Part shown: positions 24,291 through 36,539 of the stretch, one piece after another
How the letters are laid out: each line of letters starts with the position of its first letter
How positions within the stretch are numbered: position 1 is the stretch's first letter
NCBI GenBank assembly: GCA_030848705.1
Contig: JAUIZM010000012.1
Span: 7,256,679-7,320,678, forward strand
From: Heracleum sosnowskyi
Lineage: Eukaryota > Streptophyta > Magnoliopsida > Apiales > Apiaceae
Length of the DNA stretch: 64,000 nt
Direction: 5' to 3'
The notes under the pieces: generated by a model
Databases searched by the model: none
Seen by the model: the letters and a program-made list of their open reading frames with translations, nothing else
Told to the model about the DNA's origin: nothing
Made by a program: the position numbers and the translations under genes

Positions 24291-25040
24291 ACAACAGATA
24301 CTTTTGAGCAAAACAAAATGCCTAGACAAATTTAGCTCTTCTCAGCTATGATTAACTAAGCAAGAAGGAGCGGGGGTCAAGTCAATCCCTTAATGGCTAC
24401 AATGTAAAAGCTGGGTTTTGTGTTGATCTTGATATGCAAGGAGCTAGGCCTGTAGAAACTCCCCCAATATTTGTGTATAAAGCTTACATTCACATTTTAG
24501 ATTCCCTATACTTGATTATATATTCAATTTTTGTTGTATACTAATACAACAGATGAAATTATGTTTTTTTCTTGCATTCACATCAATATCTCATATCAAA
24601 TTGACGTTTCTCTCTTGCATTTACATCAATATTGCGTATTAAATTTATCTATAAATAATTCTCGTGAATAGATGATTATAGTTATTGATTTTCAGAAACC
24701 GAGACTCTGTCTGTCTGCGTACCAAAAACACAAAAAATACTACTCTCTTCAACTTTAAATGCTCGCATCATGGTGGTTACCAGGAAGGTCCAAACACCTT
24801 TATGTGTGATTTATGTGTAATTGGGCAAAGAAAAAGTGGACATTTTTACACTGGAAGAGGATCTCTTACCAAACATGTTGGGTGTTCTTTGCATTTATTT
24901 CAACGAATATAAAAGAATTTAATTTGTTTTTCTGTTGAAATTTATAATTTTCATTTCTATTAATTAAATTGAAATCTCATGATTCAAATTGTTCATAAAT
25001 ATATAATTATCACACCAAATTGAAGAAATTCTGCGGTAAT
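24291..25040. other. SPS2 3' region and AT-rich intergenic DNA
   Basis: Holds the presumed 3' UTR of SPS2; possible polyadenylation signals are AATTTTTG..TATACTAATAC around 24525-24550. A 75-codon plus-strand frame at 24685-24912 has no recognisable motif and I do not call it a gene. Confidence 0.45.
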
Positions 25041-25606
25041 ATGTTTCTGAAATTATTATCTTTTATATTTTCAAGTAATAGATTTATCGTATTATCATTC
25101 TGTGATGAATCTTTTCTACAAAAAAACTTGCCCATTTACTTATTTTTGTATGATTTTTAGGCTAAATTATTTAAGATTAATAATTATAATAAAAATTTAA
25201 AATTTTAAACCACAATGGGTTCAATTTTCGGTCTTCCCAAGATTTTGAGAACAAGATACTATTTCGTAAAGCATATAAGCCGAATATTAAAAAATATAAT
25301 AAACTAAATCAATTATATAAGTGCTTTTTTCGTAAATAACCTACCCAAATAATTAAATAAAAAATGTTTCTGAAATTATTATCTTTTATATTTTCAAGTA
25401 ATAGATTTATCGTATTATCATTCTGTGATGAATCTTTTCTACAAAAAAACTTGCACATTTACTTATTTTTGTATGATTTTTAGGCTAAATTATTTAAGAT
25501 TACTAATAACAATAAAATATTAAAATTTTAAATCACAATGGATTCAATTTTCGTCTTCCCAAAATTTTGAAAACAAGATACTATTTCGTAAAGCATATAA
25601 GCCGAA
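25041..25606. repeat. Tandem duplication of 323 bp (second copy split by Helitron)
   Basis: Copy 1 is 25041-25363. Copy 2 is 25364-25606 and resumes at 29358-29438 after the Helitron. Both contain ATGTTTCTGAAATTATTATC, TAGATTTATCGTATTATCAT and TATTTCGTAAAGCATATAAG in the same order and are about 95% alike by eye. No coding potential. Confidence 0.88.
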
Positions 25607-28600
25607 TTAATTAATACCTTATATATAATAAGCGTAAGGGAGATCTTATCCAAAACTTTGGTCGGTCACTGTACTACCAAAAGTATATGATCCGTTGGAT
25701 TATAAAACTATAAATATTCAAATAGATGAGGACCGTTAGATATAATATTAAAAATTGTATTTGATTAATAATAGGATAGTATTTAAATACTAAAAGATGT
25801 ATTTTGATAATTTAAACCAACTATAAATGGGTTTTCTATATTGAATAGAAATCTTTATGTAAAAATTCGTAATTATCTTTTCTCTTTAGTTTATGGATAG
25901 TTCCAGTTAGATAAAAATTAATAAACCATCATTAAATTAAAGATAATTTTGTTAGCTTCGCATGGGCTGTAAAATCGTTAAAATCTGTTGTCTAAAACTC
26001 AAGATAGAGCCCAAACAGTAAAGTGATTATCTAAATTTTAATAAATATTTTTTTATTGTAGATTTAATTTTTTTTCCTAATTCTTTTAAATTTATAAATT
26101 CTATTTTTATTTCAATAAAATATTAAAATCAATTTAAGAAAAAATTAAAATCGATATGGTCCGTGTACGATCACTATACGATCAAATTAATAATTACAGT
26201 TAGATCTTAAATAGATCGATTAGAATTGTTAGATCTAATATTAAAAAGTGTATCTGATTAATAATATAATTATATTTAAATACTAAAAAGTGTATTTTGA
26301 TAATTTAAAAGTTTTCTATGTAAAAATTCTTAAATATCTTTTCTCTTGAATTTATGTATACTTCCAATTAGATAATAATTGTTAAACCAAATATCAACAT
26401 AACAATTCATATTGATTATAATATTAAAAATTATCAATATAATGCTGATGTATATCATACTAACAATGATACACGTGAACCTAAAGAGACTTACGAGAAC
26501 TCCTGTACATAAATAAATTTAAACACTTTTTTTTCTGAAGGAACATAACAATTTGATTGATCCAAATTATAATTATATTATTTTACATATAACAAACATA
26601 AAAGGATAATATCAAAATATTATTAAAATATTGAGGGTTTCATATTCATAAACGATAATTTTGAATATAATACTTATATTAAAATGTGTATTTGATTAAA
26701 GGTAGGATTATATTTAAATACTAAGAAGTGTGTTTTGATAATTTAAACCAATTATAAATTGGTTTTCTATATTGAATTGAATTTTGTATGTAAAAATTCT
26801 TAACCATCTTTTGTTTTCGGTTTATGTGTAGGTCAACAGGTCAAGTTAGATAATAATTATTAAACCATCATTAAATTAAAGAAAATTTCGTTAGTTTCGC
26901 ATGGGTTGTAAAATCGTCAAAATTCAATTTCTAAAACTCAAGATATAACCCAAATAGTAAAGTGAGTATCTAAATTTTAATAAATATTTTTTTTTATTTT
27001 TGTAGCACCAGTTTATTTATTTTTCCACTAATTGTTTTAAATATAGAAATTTTATGTTTCTTTCAATAAAGTATTAAAATTAATTAAGAACAAATTCAAA
27101 TCGATAAAGAATATAATAATATGAGAATAAAATTTTATATAATCATAACATAATTTTTATTCTATTTAATAATTTTTAAGTAATAATGTATTTTAAAATT
27201 TTATATACACTGTAAATAAACCGAAACATTAAAAGTAAAAGCAGTTAGTAAGATACTTATATCAGTATATACTTGATATCCTTATTATATTAAATCCTTA
27301 TATATAATAAGTATAATATGGATCTTATCCAAAATTTTGATGGTACAGTCTTGGACAACCAAACTAATAAGGACCATTAGATCTTAACTAGATAAATGAA
27401 AATCGTTAGATCAAATATTAAAAAAGTGTATTTTATTAATAATAAGATTATATTTAAATTTTAAAAAGTGTATTTTGATAATTTAAACCAAATATAAATA
27501 AGTTTTCTATATTGAATAGAATTCTCCATGTAAAAAATTCGTGACTTTCTTTTCTCTTTCATGGACAATTCCAGTTAGATAAAAAATTTTAAGCCATCTT
27601 TTAATTAAAGATAATTTAGTTATCTGGGTGTAAAATCGTCAAAATCTAATTTTTAAAACACAAGATAAAGCCCAAATTAGTAAAGTGGGTATTTAAATTC
27701 TAATAATCATTATTACGTCATCATTATTTTAATGTCAATTTAATTACTTTTTTCTAACTATTTTAAATTTAGAAATCTATGTTCAAAAATTGAAATCAAT
27801 CTAAGAAAAATTCAAATCAACAAAGAATATAATAATACGAGGATAAAATTTTATAAAATTGTGCATATTTTTTATCTTATTTTATTAAATTTTTTATCAT
27901 AACTAATTAAATATTATTTATTATTAAATAATAAATTATACGCAAATGGTGATTTTGTTTTATAAGAACTCATAGAGACCTAATTTCATTGTTAGCAGGA
28001 CTATATTCATATTTAAAAAAACCGTATTTTGAAATTTTAGACTCAGCTACAGAGACCTAACTTTTTTAACCTATATACATTGTAAATTATTAAATTCGAA
28101 ACTTTAAAAGTTTGTTAATCAATTAGTATAGTACATTTTTGAAAAATCGTACTTTATAAAAAATATTATCAAATAACCCACGTCTACAAGAAAAAAAAAA
28201 TGAAAAAATTCTTATTTTTCAAAAAAATCCTGTAAATTTTAATTGTTGTTAGTAGATTCAAACCTTAGATCATTGCACGTGATAAATTTTACTCTTATAT
28301 CTAACGTTTCTCAACAATTTAATTTGAAAGATCCAACGATTATGAATTGAGTGATCAAGCGACCATACTTATAAGAAAACTTTTATTATTTAGTCGTTAA
28401 TATAATAACATAGATTTTTACGGGATATACTATAAAAAAATGATTTTTTTACAGAATTTTGATCGTCACGGTGTACTACTTTAAAAGATAAACTGTTACA
28501 AAAAAAAATTATATTTTAATTGATAATGTATTTTCTCAAAAGTTCAAAATTCCCGCATCATTAACATATTACAAAAGAGAGTATATTATATTTTAGCAAT

Positions 28601-29357
28601 AAATATTTTAAAAAAATATATTAAAAAAATATTTAAAAAATTAATGATGTTATCGTGGTAGTTTGGTCCTAAATACCGCCAAAACATTCTCAACCGTTAG
28701 ATCCAATACTTTGAAAAATAGAAGATCAAGATTATATCATATAAAAAGAAGTTATTATCTAAAAATGATATAAGTTAAAAGATATTATATTAGGATTGGA
28801 TTTTCTAAAAAATTAAAACATAAAAAAAGTTGTAATTAAATAAGGAAACCCATTTAATATCAAAATAATAAAAATCGTTTAATCTTAAATAGATAGGTGA
28901 AAACCGTTAGATTTAACATTAAAAACTTTATTTGGTTAATAAAGAGTATTCTAATAATCTAAACTACATATAAGTAGATTTCCTAAATCGAATAGAATTC
29001 TCAATATTAAATTTCGTCACTTTATTCTCTTTTTAGTTTTAGAATAGAATTTCATGTGGACCGTAAAATTCGCCAAATCTAACTTTTATAACTCAATATA
29101 AACAAATATTAAATTGAGCGTGTAAAATGTAATAAATATCAAAATTTTAACTATAATTCTTTTTGGCTAAATCTTTTTTAACAATAATTTAATCATGTAA
29201 ACTAATAACTTTTAAATATTAAAATATTCATAAATAAATATAATTATAAATATTAAAAAAACAATCGTGTGTTTCATGGGTAATTAAAATATAATTATAA
29301 ACAGAATAATTATAAATAAAATTTAAGTAACCGTGCATAGCACGGGCTATAAGCTAG
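25607..29357 (+). mobile_element. Non-autonomous Helitron (or nested Helitron remnants), about 3.75 kb
   Basis: The 3' end has the classic layout: a hairpin CCGTGCATAGCACGG (29332-29346), then GCTATAAGCTAG, followed by host T. The insertion lies between A (25606) and T (29358) without target duplication. The uninterrupted sequence is kept in tandem copy 1 (...GCCGAATATTAAAAAAT). The 5' terminus here reads TTAATTAATACC and not the usual TC. A conserved 5'-type phrase CCTTATATATAATAAG follows at 25617 and recurs at 27295, there preceded by TC. The interior is AT-rich with about five diverged copies of a unit containing TGTATTTTGATAATTTAAAC and TTTTCTATATTGAATAGAAT. No Rep/helicase or any ORF over 70 codons. 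Confidence 0.85.
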
Positions 29358-29527
29358 TATTAAAAAATATAATAAACTAAATCAATTATATAAGTGTTTT
29401 TTTCGTAAATACCCAACCCGAATAATTAAATAAAAAATGTTTTTTAAAAAATATATTAAATTGAAGTACATTAATACGATGTTATCCAATTCGTAGCTAC
29501 ACAGACAATAGATACAGAGCAAAAAAC

Positions 29528-31842
29528 ATGAACATGTTTGCAAAGATGAGGCCAATGGTGAAAGAAGCTCTGAACCAGACAATAATCTTCGGAAAATTCC
29601 TCTGTCTTCTCCACATCACAGACAAGTACATTTGTTCACCTGTCATCGTACGTTGTCTTAATCTTTTTTCTCATGTCTTATTATTTCTTGAAATTAATAT
29701 TATTAACTAAATAATCGCATGTTTTAATGGGATTAAGGTTCATGGGCCAAGTATGCTTCCAACTATGAATCTAAGTGGTGATGTAATATTGGCTGAACAT
29801 ATAACAACAAGATTTGGGAAATTGAGTGTTGGAGATGTTGTTCTTGTTAGCTCACCTGAAAACCCTAGAAAAACTGTTACTAAGAGGATTTTGGGCTTGG
29901 AGGGTGATAAGGTTGCGTTTTTAGTTGACCCTTCTTTCGATTCGAGACATTATCGAAGTGTTGTGGTATGATTCTTGTCTTAATTTTATTGCTAGCTATG
30001 AATTATGATCAACTACATTGATGCCTTAATTAGTACAGTTTTTTTTTTCTTGATTTGTGAATTGTCAAGATTTGTAAATTTAGTATTTTTTGATTCGGGG
30101 AATTATGGAACTGTTGTGGTATGATTCCTTTTTAATTTAGTATTAGTTTCTTTGATATGTTTGATTTTTAAGTACGAGGGGATGTTAGTAAGGATTTAAA
30201 GATCAAATTTTTACTAGTATCTAAGAAATTGTGATGGAAGCAGCTTTGAGGTGATGAAATGATTAGTCTTTTTTATTTTGAGAAATGGCCCCTTTTACAC
30301 AATTTGAGGTAAAAATGCCCAAAATAGCACTATTTAAAATAACAGCCCTTTGGCACATAGAAAAACTGTTATTAAGAGGATTTTGGGCTTGGAGGGTGAT
30401 AAGGTTGCTTTTTTAGTTGACCCTTCTTTCGATTTGGGATTCTTTTTTAATCTTATTGCTAGCTATGATCAAGTACATTGATGGATTGGATTGTGCAGAC
30501 CTTTTTTTTTGCGTTTGGGAATTTTCAAGATTGATTATTTTTTTTTTTGTGAGTTATCGTGATTAGTTTTTGTTTCGGGACATATGCTTAGTAAGTATTT
30601 TTTTTCGATATGTAAGATTTTTAAGTGTAGGGGGATGCGAGTGAGGATTTAAAGATTAAATTTTTACTAGTATCTAAGAAATTGTGATGCTTAAGTGAAG
30701 CGTTGGGGTGGTGAAAAGATTAGACTTTTTGGTTTTCTGGCTTCGATGTCTTAGACCTTTACGGAAATAATTTTTTTAGGTTTGATAGTAACGAAAATGT
30801 TGTAAAGTTGTAAGCATTAAAGTAGATTGCAAGACTCGAGTATGGTAAAGTTCAATTAAGATGCGGTGAGTCAGTAACAGAATTATTACTGTATTAGCTA
30901 TATGAGCTCTAACTTCTTAAGAATAATTTTCTTCAAGTATAGGAGTTGATTATTAACAACTTGTTAATGAAGCAATTCTGTTTTCATGAACGGAGGTTGA
31001 CATGTGAAAATGTGATGTATGGACTATGGATCATCTAAGCAGTTGGGTGCTTCTGTAATAGTTGCTTACGTTTCCTATCGAAAAGTAGTCAGATGTATTA
31101 TGATATTGGAGGTTGAAGCTGATCTTCTATTAGCCTTTGAATTTCTTCATAATCTGTTATATATACTCTTCTGTTACTTATACCTTTTTCGTAGCCTGAA
31201 GAAATATTTCTGTCTGTTTTGTGCAAATACAAAGTAATTTCATTAATTTGGAAATGTTTGGTTTGAGTTGTAGGTCCCAAAGGGGCATGTTTGGATTCAA
31301 GGGGATAACATTTATGCATCTAAAGATTCCCGGCATTTTGGGCCTGTTCCTTATGGTCTAATCCATGGCAAAGTTTTTTGTAGAGTAAGTACTTCTTTCT
31401 TGTATATTTAGTCCGATATATGGATAAAGTATATTAATTTTATTTCAAATTTAGCCTCTATTGTTGAGGGTATTGACAGATGCTAACTACGGGTATAATC
31501 CATTTATGATGAGGGGTAAGGGGATTTATGAATGCGGAGGTCAATGCCTTTTCCTTGATGAGATTCACGCATTACACAAATTAAATAAGTTCTTTCTGTT
31601 TGTAAATATCACCTCCTGTTTCTTTTTGGGGTCAGGCTATGAATCTTGAGGTGATAAAAATGTCATTCATGTACCGTGCTTATGAACTACTACTGCTTTC
31701 ATAATTGTTTGAAGGCATCTCTCTCAAACTTTCTAAACTCTGAAATTATAAATTACTATTCATAGTATTAGGATTTACTAACCAAATGTTGCTTGATTTG
31801 CAGTTATGGCCGCCTAATGGGTTTGGATCACTGGACCAGTAG
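29528..31842 (+). CDS. Mitochondrial inner membrane protease subunit 1-like (type I signal peptidase family)
   Basis: Ser/Lys-dyad protease of the mitochondrial inner membrane that trims intermembrane-space sorting signals. Exons: 29528-29647, 29738-29965, 31274-31384, 31804-31842. All introns are GT-AG, phase 0, and the product is 165 aa. Residues about 12-32 form the N-terminal membrane segment (ALNQTIIFGKFLCLLHI). The nucleophile is Ser45 in HGPSMLP and the general base Lys89 in VTKRILGLEGD. The family box GDNIYASKDSRHFGPVPYG is in exon 3, and the short end WPPNGFGSLDQ matches plant IMP1. Start is at the first ATG; Met3 or Met7 would also work. Intron 2 (1.3 kb) contains a copy of part of exon 2. 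Confidence 0.93.
30357..30480 (+). pseudogene. Duplicated piece of IMP1 exon 2 inside intron 2
   Basis: This segment repeats the 3' part of exon 2 (GAAAAACTGTTA.TAAGAGGATT through GACCCTTCTTTCGAT) and the following intron start (TTTTATTGCTAGCTATG-like). It lacks the 22 or so bases carrying the last codons and the GTATG donor. A second small relic at about 30095-30133 (GGGAATTATGGAACTGTTG then TGGTATGATTC) keeps that donor part. The pair TTTTTACTAGTATCTAAGAA at 30211 and 30662 shows a duplication with a period of about 450 bp. It is not an exon of the gene. Confidence 0.85.
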
Positions 31843-33582
31843 TAGGCATGAGTATCTGTAATTAGCTATCAGAGTATCATATTGAAAACAATTGCATCCG
31901 AAGGTACATGTTTTACCTGTCCTGCTTATATCATGATACATGCCGACTTAATCTTTCCCTGTAATGGGAGTGTGTTCAGTGATATGTTCGAATAGGATCC
32001 TTATATGGTTTGATTGTAAGTAATTACTCATGACTGGCAGCTAATGCTTTGTTCTTTGTACAGGACATCAGCATTAGAGTATATGTTAGTTTATTATAGA
32101 TATTGACTGATCCATGTAATTAAGGGTCCTCGGGAGTAGACTAAGAATGTTGACACATTGTCTATCAAAGTCTACGTGATACACTTAGCACACAGCTTAT
32201 TGTTTGCCCAAATGACGTTGGAATATTATGAATCATCTCTCTTTCTTTTGTAAAAACAAAATAACTATATTTATTTTATGTTCTTATCCTTTACCATCCA
32301 TTTTAATTTTCAAGTTGAGCCACCGTTGGATCTTTTTCGCCAGGTGCACCGTGCTTGTATTATTTGATCTCGCTCCTTCCAAAAAAAAGTAAAGACCGTC
32401 TTTTTCTGTACCATACCTAATTTGCCAAATTATAAACACAAGCATGTGAAAAGCCTGTTCAAGGCACGAGACTGTACATTATGAAAAATATATATACTTT
32501 GAAAGGTATCGATCATTAGTACATGGTACTGTTGCTTGAGGTTATGTACCATCTACTAGGACAGTATTTATAAAGATTTTTTTATTTACTATTCAGAACC
32601 CTTTATTGTAGAAACCTAACTTTTACATGATCAAATATTAATTCAAACCCAATTACCTTTTATATATTATATGGTTTCTTATTTATAAAATTTATTACAT
32701 AATTATTAAGATCCACCATAAAGTTATTGCTATCTAGGATTCTATTTCAAAAGTTAAATGTTAAACCCAACTATATGTTTCAACCTTGTAATTTTTTATT
32801 AATTGGGATCCTGTTTTAAAAATTTTATTTTATTTTCATCCTAACTATATATTCTTAACCCAATATATTTTATGTACTAGTTAGAATTATGTTTCCATAA
32901 GCGCATTGTGTCTTAGTTTCATGAATTCAATTGATTTTTTGTGCTATTTATATGCTATCTAGGATCTGACATTTAAATGTCTATTTTGTATTATTCCAAT
33001 TATATGTATTCACATAATTAGCCCGTAGGCAGACCGACCAAAGATCTACAGTGTAGCTTGAAATTTGTTACCCGGAGTCGGCTAGAAGTGTCCAGCATTG
33101 ATGTGTACAAGTGTCGTACTTGGTGACATTTTGAAAACTTTACATGCTTTTGGCTTTAAATACGTAGCCAAGTGTCCAAACCCATGTCCTAGTGTCGAGT
33201 GTGCGACACGGGTACTCGATGCAAAAAGAAACCAAAACAGAGGTTTATATTTATATGAACCAGCGAGTAGGGTACCTAAGACAATTATTTATTTATTTTA
33301 AAGGAAAGGGAAAAGCCATGATAAAAAAGAATTACAGGTAGTACAAGTCATAATCAAAAAGGAATTACAGGTAGTACACAAGTCATGATCAAGAAAAGAG
33401 GCACATGCATATCAAGGACTACAAAATCGCAGTCTGCATCTAATGAGAACATTCATATAACTAGAGTATCCAGACGTTCTAGTTAGTAACACACCATAGG
33501 CTCATTGCTGTCAAATGCATATACTGGACGTGTGGGGACTTTCTGATGGGTAGAATCGAAATATCAAAGTATATACTTCACG
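31843..33582. other. Intergenic between IMP1 and CYP72A copy 1
   Basis: Contains the IMP1 3' UTR and AT-rich DNA. The frame 33098-33301 (plus) has no family motif. From about 33030 the sequence (GACCAAAGATCT and later GGCTCATTGCTGTCA) is shared with the DNA downstream of CYP72A copy 2 (37557 on). That marks the 3' limit of the tandem duplication. Confidence 0.6.
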
Positions 33583-34285
33583 CTAGAGCTTGTGCAATAT
33601 CAGTGGAGCTCCGTGTTGAGGCTGAAGTGTAAGAATGGGAAAAGGAGCATGTCTATACTGTGGCGAAAGTTCAAATATGAAGGTTTTTAGGATCATTGAT
33701 AGCGCCATTTTTGCTTCAATCATTGCAAAGTTCTGTCCTATGCATATTCGAGGACCCCCTCCAAATGGGATATAAGAAAATTTCCCCCTTGTTGCACCCA
33801 GAACTCCTTCAGCAAATCTTCGTGGTTCGAATTCATGTGCATCTGTGCCCCATAGTTCATGGTCATAGTGAAGTAAGATTACTGGCACCGTTAATCCTAT
33901 TCCTGCTGGAATATTAATGTCTCCTAGTTTCGCATTCTGAGGAGTATCACGAATGAGCAAAGCTGCAGGAGGATACAACCTTAGCACCTCCTGTAATATC
34001 ATTGTTACCTACAATTATGGAGTTAAAAAAAATATTTAGCTGGATTCAGTGCTATATACTGAAATACGTACGTGGTTTATATACATATATGGACGATTAA
34101 TCATGTATGTGCAGATGGTGATAGATATAATTCCGAAATATTATAAGTTTATTGGTCTTTTGCCCAACTAATTAGGCACAAATATTTTTTTAAAAGATCG
34201 AGTTGAACTAGTTGACTTTGAACTTTGAAGGAAAGGGAGATATACACTTTGCTTAGAGACGTTGTAACCTCAGCAGGGTGTGGGG

Positions 34286-34360
<75 letters not shown>

Positions 34361-36086
34361 ATATACAAGCAGCCCTGCCCTTATTATTCATTAAGAGGAT
34401 TCCAGCAATCCAGGGTCATTAAAAAAGGTTAGCTGCCATCGACATTTTTATGCATGCAACTTGAGAACTTCTGGATAGATGTCTTAATTTCTTACTATTT
34501 TGAGACGGCTTAGTCCGTCGAAATCAGGAGTTTTGTTACCCAAAACTTGTAAAACTTCTTCTCTTGCATGAGTTTGCCATTCTGGATGTAAGCTCAGCAA
34601 AATCATTGTCCACACGAGTAAATTTGATGTTGTCTCCGACCCTGCAAAATAAAATAGCTTGCACTCGTCTATCACCTCTTGGATGCTCAATCCTATGCCC
34701 TCTTCTTTGATCTCTTTGGAATTTGATTTCATTAAAATGCCGAGTAAGTCATCGTTATTGACATCTGTTTCCATTGCCTTCTCTCTTTTAGTAATGATAC
34801 CACCTAGTAGAGCCTGTAATTCTTTGCAGACTTGCTTCATTCTCTTGTTTGCTTTTGTAGGAATGTACCTAACCGTATCTTTGAAAGTTAAAAGTTACTA
34901 TGATAATAATACACCACACCACTAAATTCCTAAACTCTATGCATATTTACAAATTTTATCGTGTTTGCAGGTACTTGAATGTTACCTATATCCGGGGGCA
35001 AAACTAAATTTGATAAGATGAATTGCTAGATCAACTTGTTCTTTCTGCAGGAGAAATATCTTTCTTCCTTCTTCATGGCTACTTCCGAATGCTGTTTGAG
35101 AAATGACATCCCCAGACAAATCTTGAAGATAAGGCCATACATCAACCTCTAGTGAACATCCTGCTGTCAAGACTAGCATTTCCCATTTGTTGATCATCTC
35201 ACCACAACATAAATGAATTGCTGGTAACATTTTCTACCAAATATGAACGATATAAATTTCACCAAACCATTGTATATTGATAATTGTAGTTCTTTTTATG
35301 AAATTAAAGATTGTTATAGAAATGTGATTGTGCCTCTTCTGGTTGATCAGAAGTTACCTTTAACATTTCCAGGTGGAATGCTGGGTTGATTAATTTTCGA
35401 TGCTTAGTCCATTTCTCACCCTCGGTGGCCAAAAGGCCACCTGTAATCAAGTTACCAAGTGGGTTTGGATGTGGTTTCTGGAATACATGAGGCTTTGTCA
35501 TAATCTCTTTGATTAGTTCAGGGTCTAGGATGTTAAGTCTGGGGTACATCCCCCACCACATAAACGAGTTCTTACCTGAAAGTTACGGCAATATGAGTTA
35601 AAACTTTCTATGTTTTTAGAACTATGGCCTAAAAGTTAGCTAGCAAAGAAATCTCCCTTAATTAAGTACTGCTCTAAAATTTATGATCTAAAAATGCAGA
35701 AACTGTAAACGAAGAGCTCTTTTACTATAAGAATAAAAAATGGCAAGTGTGTTAAGACTTGAATCCTGCAACTTATAATGCATCTCATATATATGAATAA
35801 GCATACCAAATTTGTTGATAATATGGTTGGCATAGGGCAAAGCATGCAACGAGACATTTTCGGAAAATTTGATCTGTCTTGGTTGCTCCTCCTTAATCAT
35901 CCTTGCATACTCCCCCATGTCCCCGAGAATAAGCCTGTAGGCATTTCCTTTGAAACCTTGCTCTTTCAGGTATTTCTCTAGCTTCTTGGGTTTGAGCCAT
36001 AGCCAGTTCAATACTCTGTAGAGTTTACTTACAATTGCTATTACAACAATTGAGATTGCTACCAAAAATACTTGTGTTGCATCCAT
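33583..36086 (-). CDS. CYP72A-family cytochrome P450, copy 1
   Basis: Membrane-anchored ER monooxygenase of the CYP72 clan; family members oxidise secoiridoids, triterpenes or gibberellins, and the substrate here is unknown. Exons (minus): 36086-35807, 35575-35358, 35233-34986, 34868-34496, 34008-33583. All splice sites are GT-AG, phases agree, and the product is 514 aa, normal for CYP72A. The start is ATG at 36086. Residues 5-22 form the anchor, followed by LNWLWLKPKKLEKYLKEQG, the usual CYP72A N terminus. Oxygen-binding I-helix AGSETT is at 324-329, the K-helix ExxR is E380-R383 (EVLRLYPP), and the heme loop FGGGPRICIG is at 455-464 with Cys462. Complete and apparently functional. TATATAAA lies only 30-37 bp before the ATG. 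Intron 4 carries a long AT microsatellite. Confidence 0.94.
34291..34358. repeat. (AT)n microsatellite in intron 4 of CYP72A copy 1
   Basis: About 34 uninterrupted AT units. Absent from the corresponding intron of copy 2, which is much shorter, so it arose after the duplication. Confidence 0.97.
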
Positions 36087-36115
36087 TTTCAATGGCTAAT
36101 AGCAATTGCCAGCCC

Positions 36116-36123
36116 TATATAAA
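36116..36123 (-). promoter_or_regulatory. TATA-like box of CYP72A copy 1
   Basis: Reads TTTATATA on the gene's strand, 30-37 bp before the ATG. In copy 2 the corresponding positions (39779-39790) read CTTCATATAG, so the box is weakened there. The spacing would leave almost no leader if this is the real TATA box, so an upstream element may be used instead. Confidence 0.35.
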
Positions 36124-36347
36124 GGGTTTGGGTGTATTTCAGTGTTTGTATTACTTTCACTAGTATCTTATGTTAGAAACTCCAGCAGGCATTGGTAAAG
36201 CTGAAGGGTTTGATGTTTATAAAACTTTTTCTGATATTTGATAATTGCTATACATTCATGCGGACTTTTCGAGGAAGGCGGACTTTTCGAGGAAGTTGAT
36301 CCTTCTTCATTTGTAAAAGACAAAATTTTAATATATCCCTAGGAGCG

Positions 36348-36348
<1 letters not shown>

Positions 36349-36384
<36 letters not shown>
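36349..36384. repeat. Poly-G tract of 36 bases
   Basis: Homopolymer G followed by TTTGGGGGTT, upstream of CYP72A copy 1. Very long G runs are unusual in plant genomic DNA and can be sequence artefacts; if real, the tract is a strong G-quadruplex candidate. Confidence 0.9.
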
Positions 36385-36386
<2 letters not shown>

Positions 36387-36539
36387 TGGGGGTTGAAGGT
36401 GCAACAAGACGCATCCTAATTAGATTTGCCGGAGTCAGATGAGAGCTTGTGGTTCTCATATAGACTTTACCAGAACTCATACAGTACATCTCCTATTTAA
36501 CAAACGAGTTTATAATAAAACCAATTATAATCAATGTAA

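Noticed and set aside
24685..24912. 75-codon ORF downstream of SPS2 with several Cys and His
   Set aside because: No regular zinc-finger spacing and no intron or promoter evidence; looks random.
33098..33301. 67-codon plus-strand ORF near the CYP72A 3' end
   Set aside because: No family motif, no paralogous frame downstream of copy 2.
34225..34422. ORF with Ile-Tyr repeats
   Set aside because: Translation of the AT microsatellite in a P450 intron.
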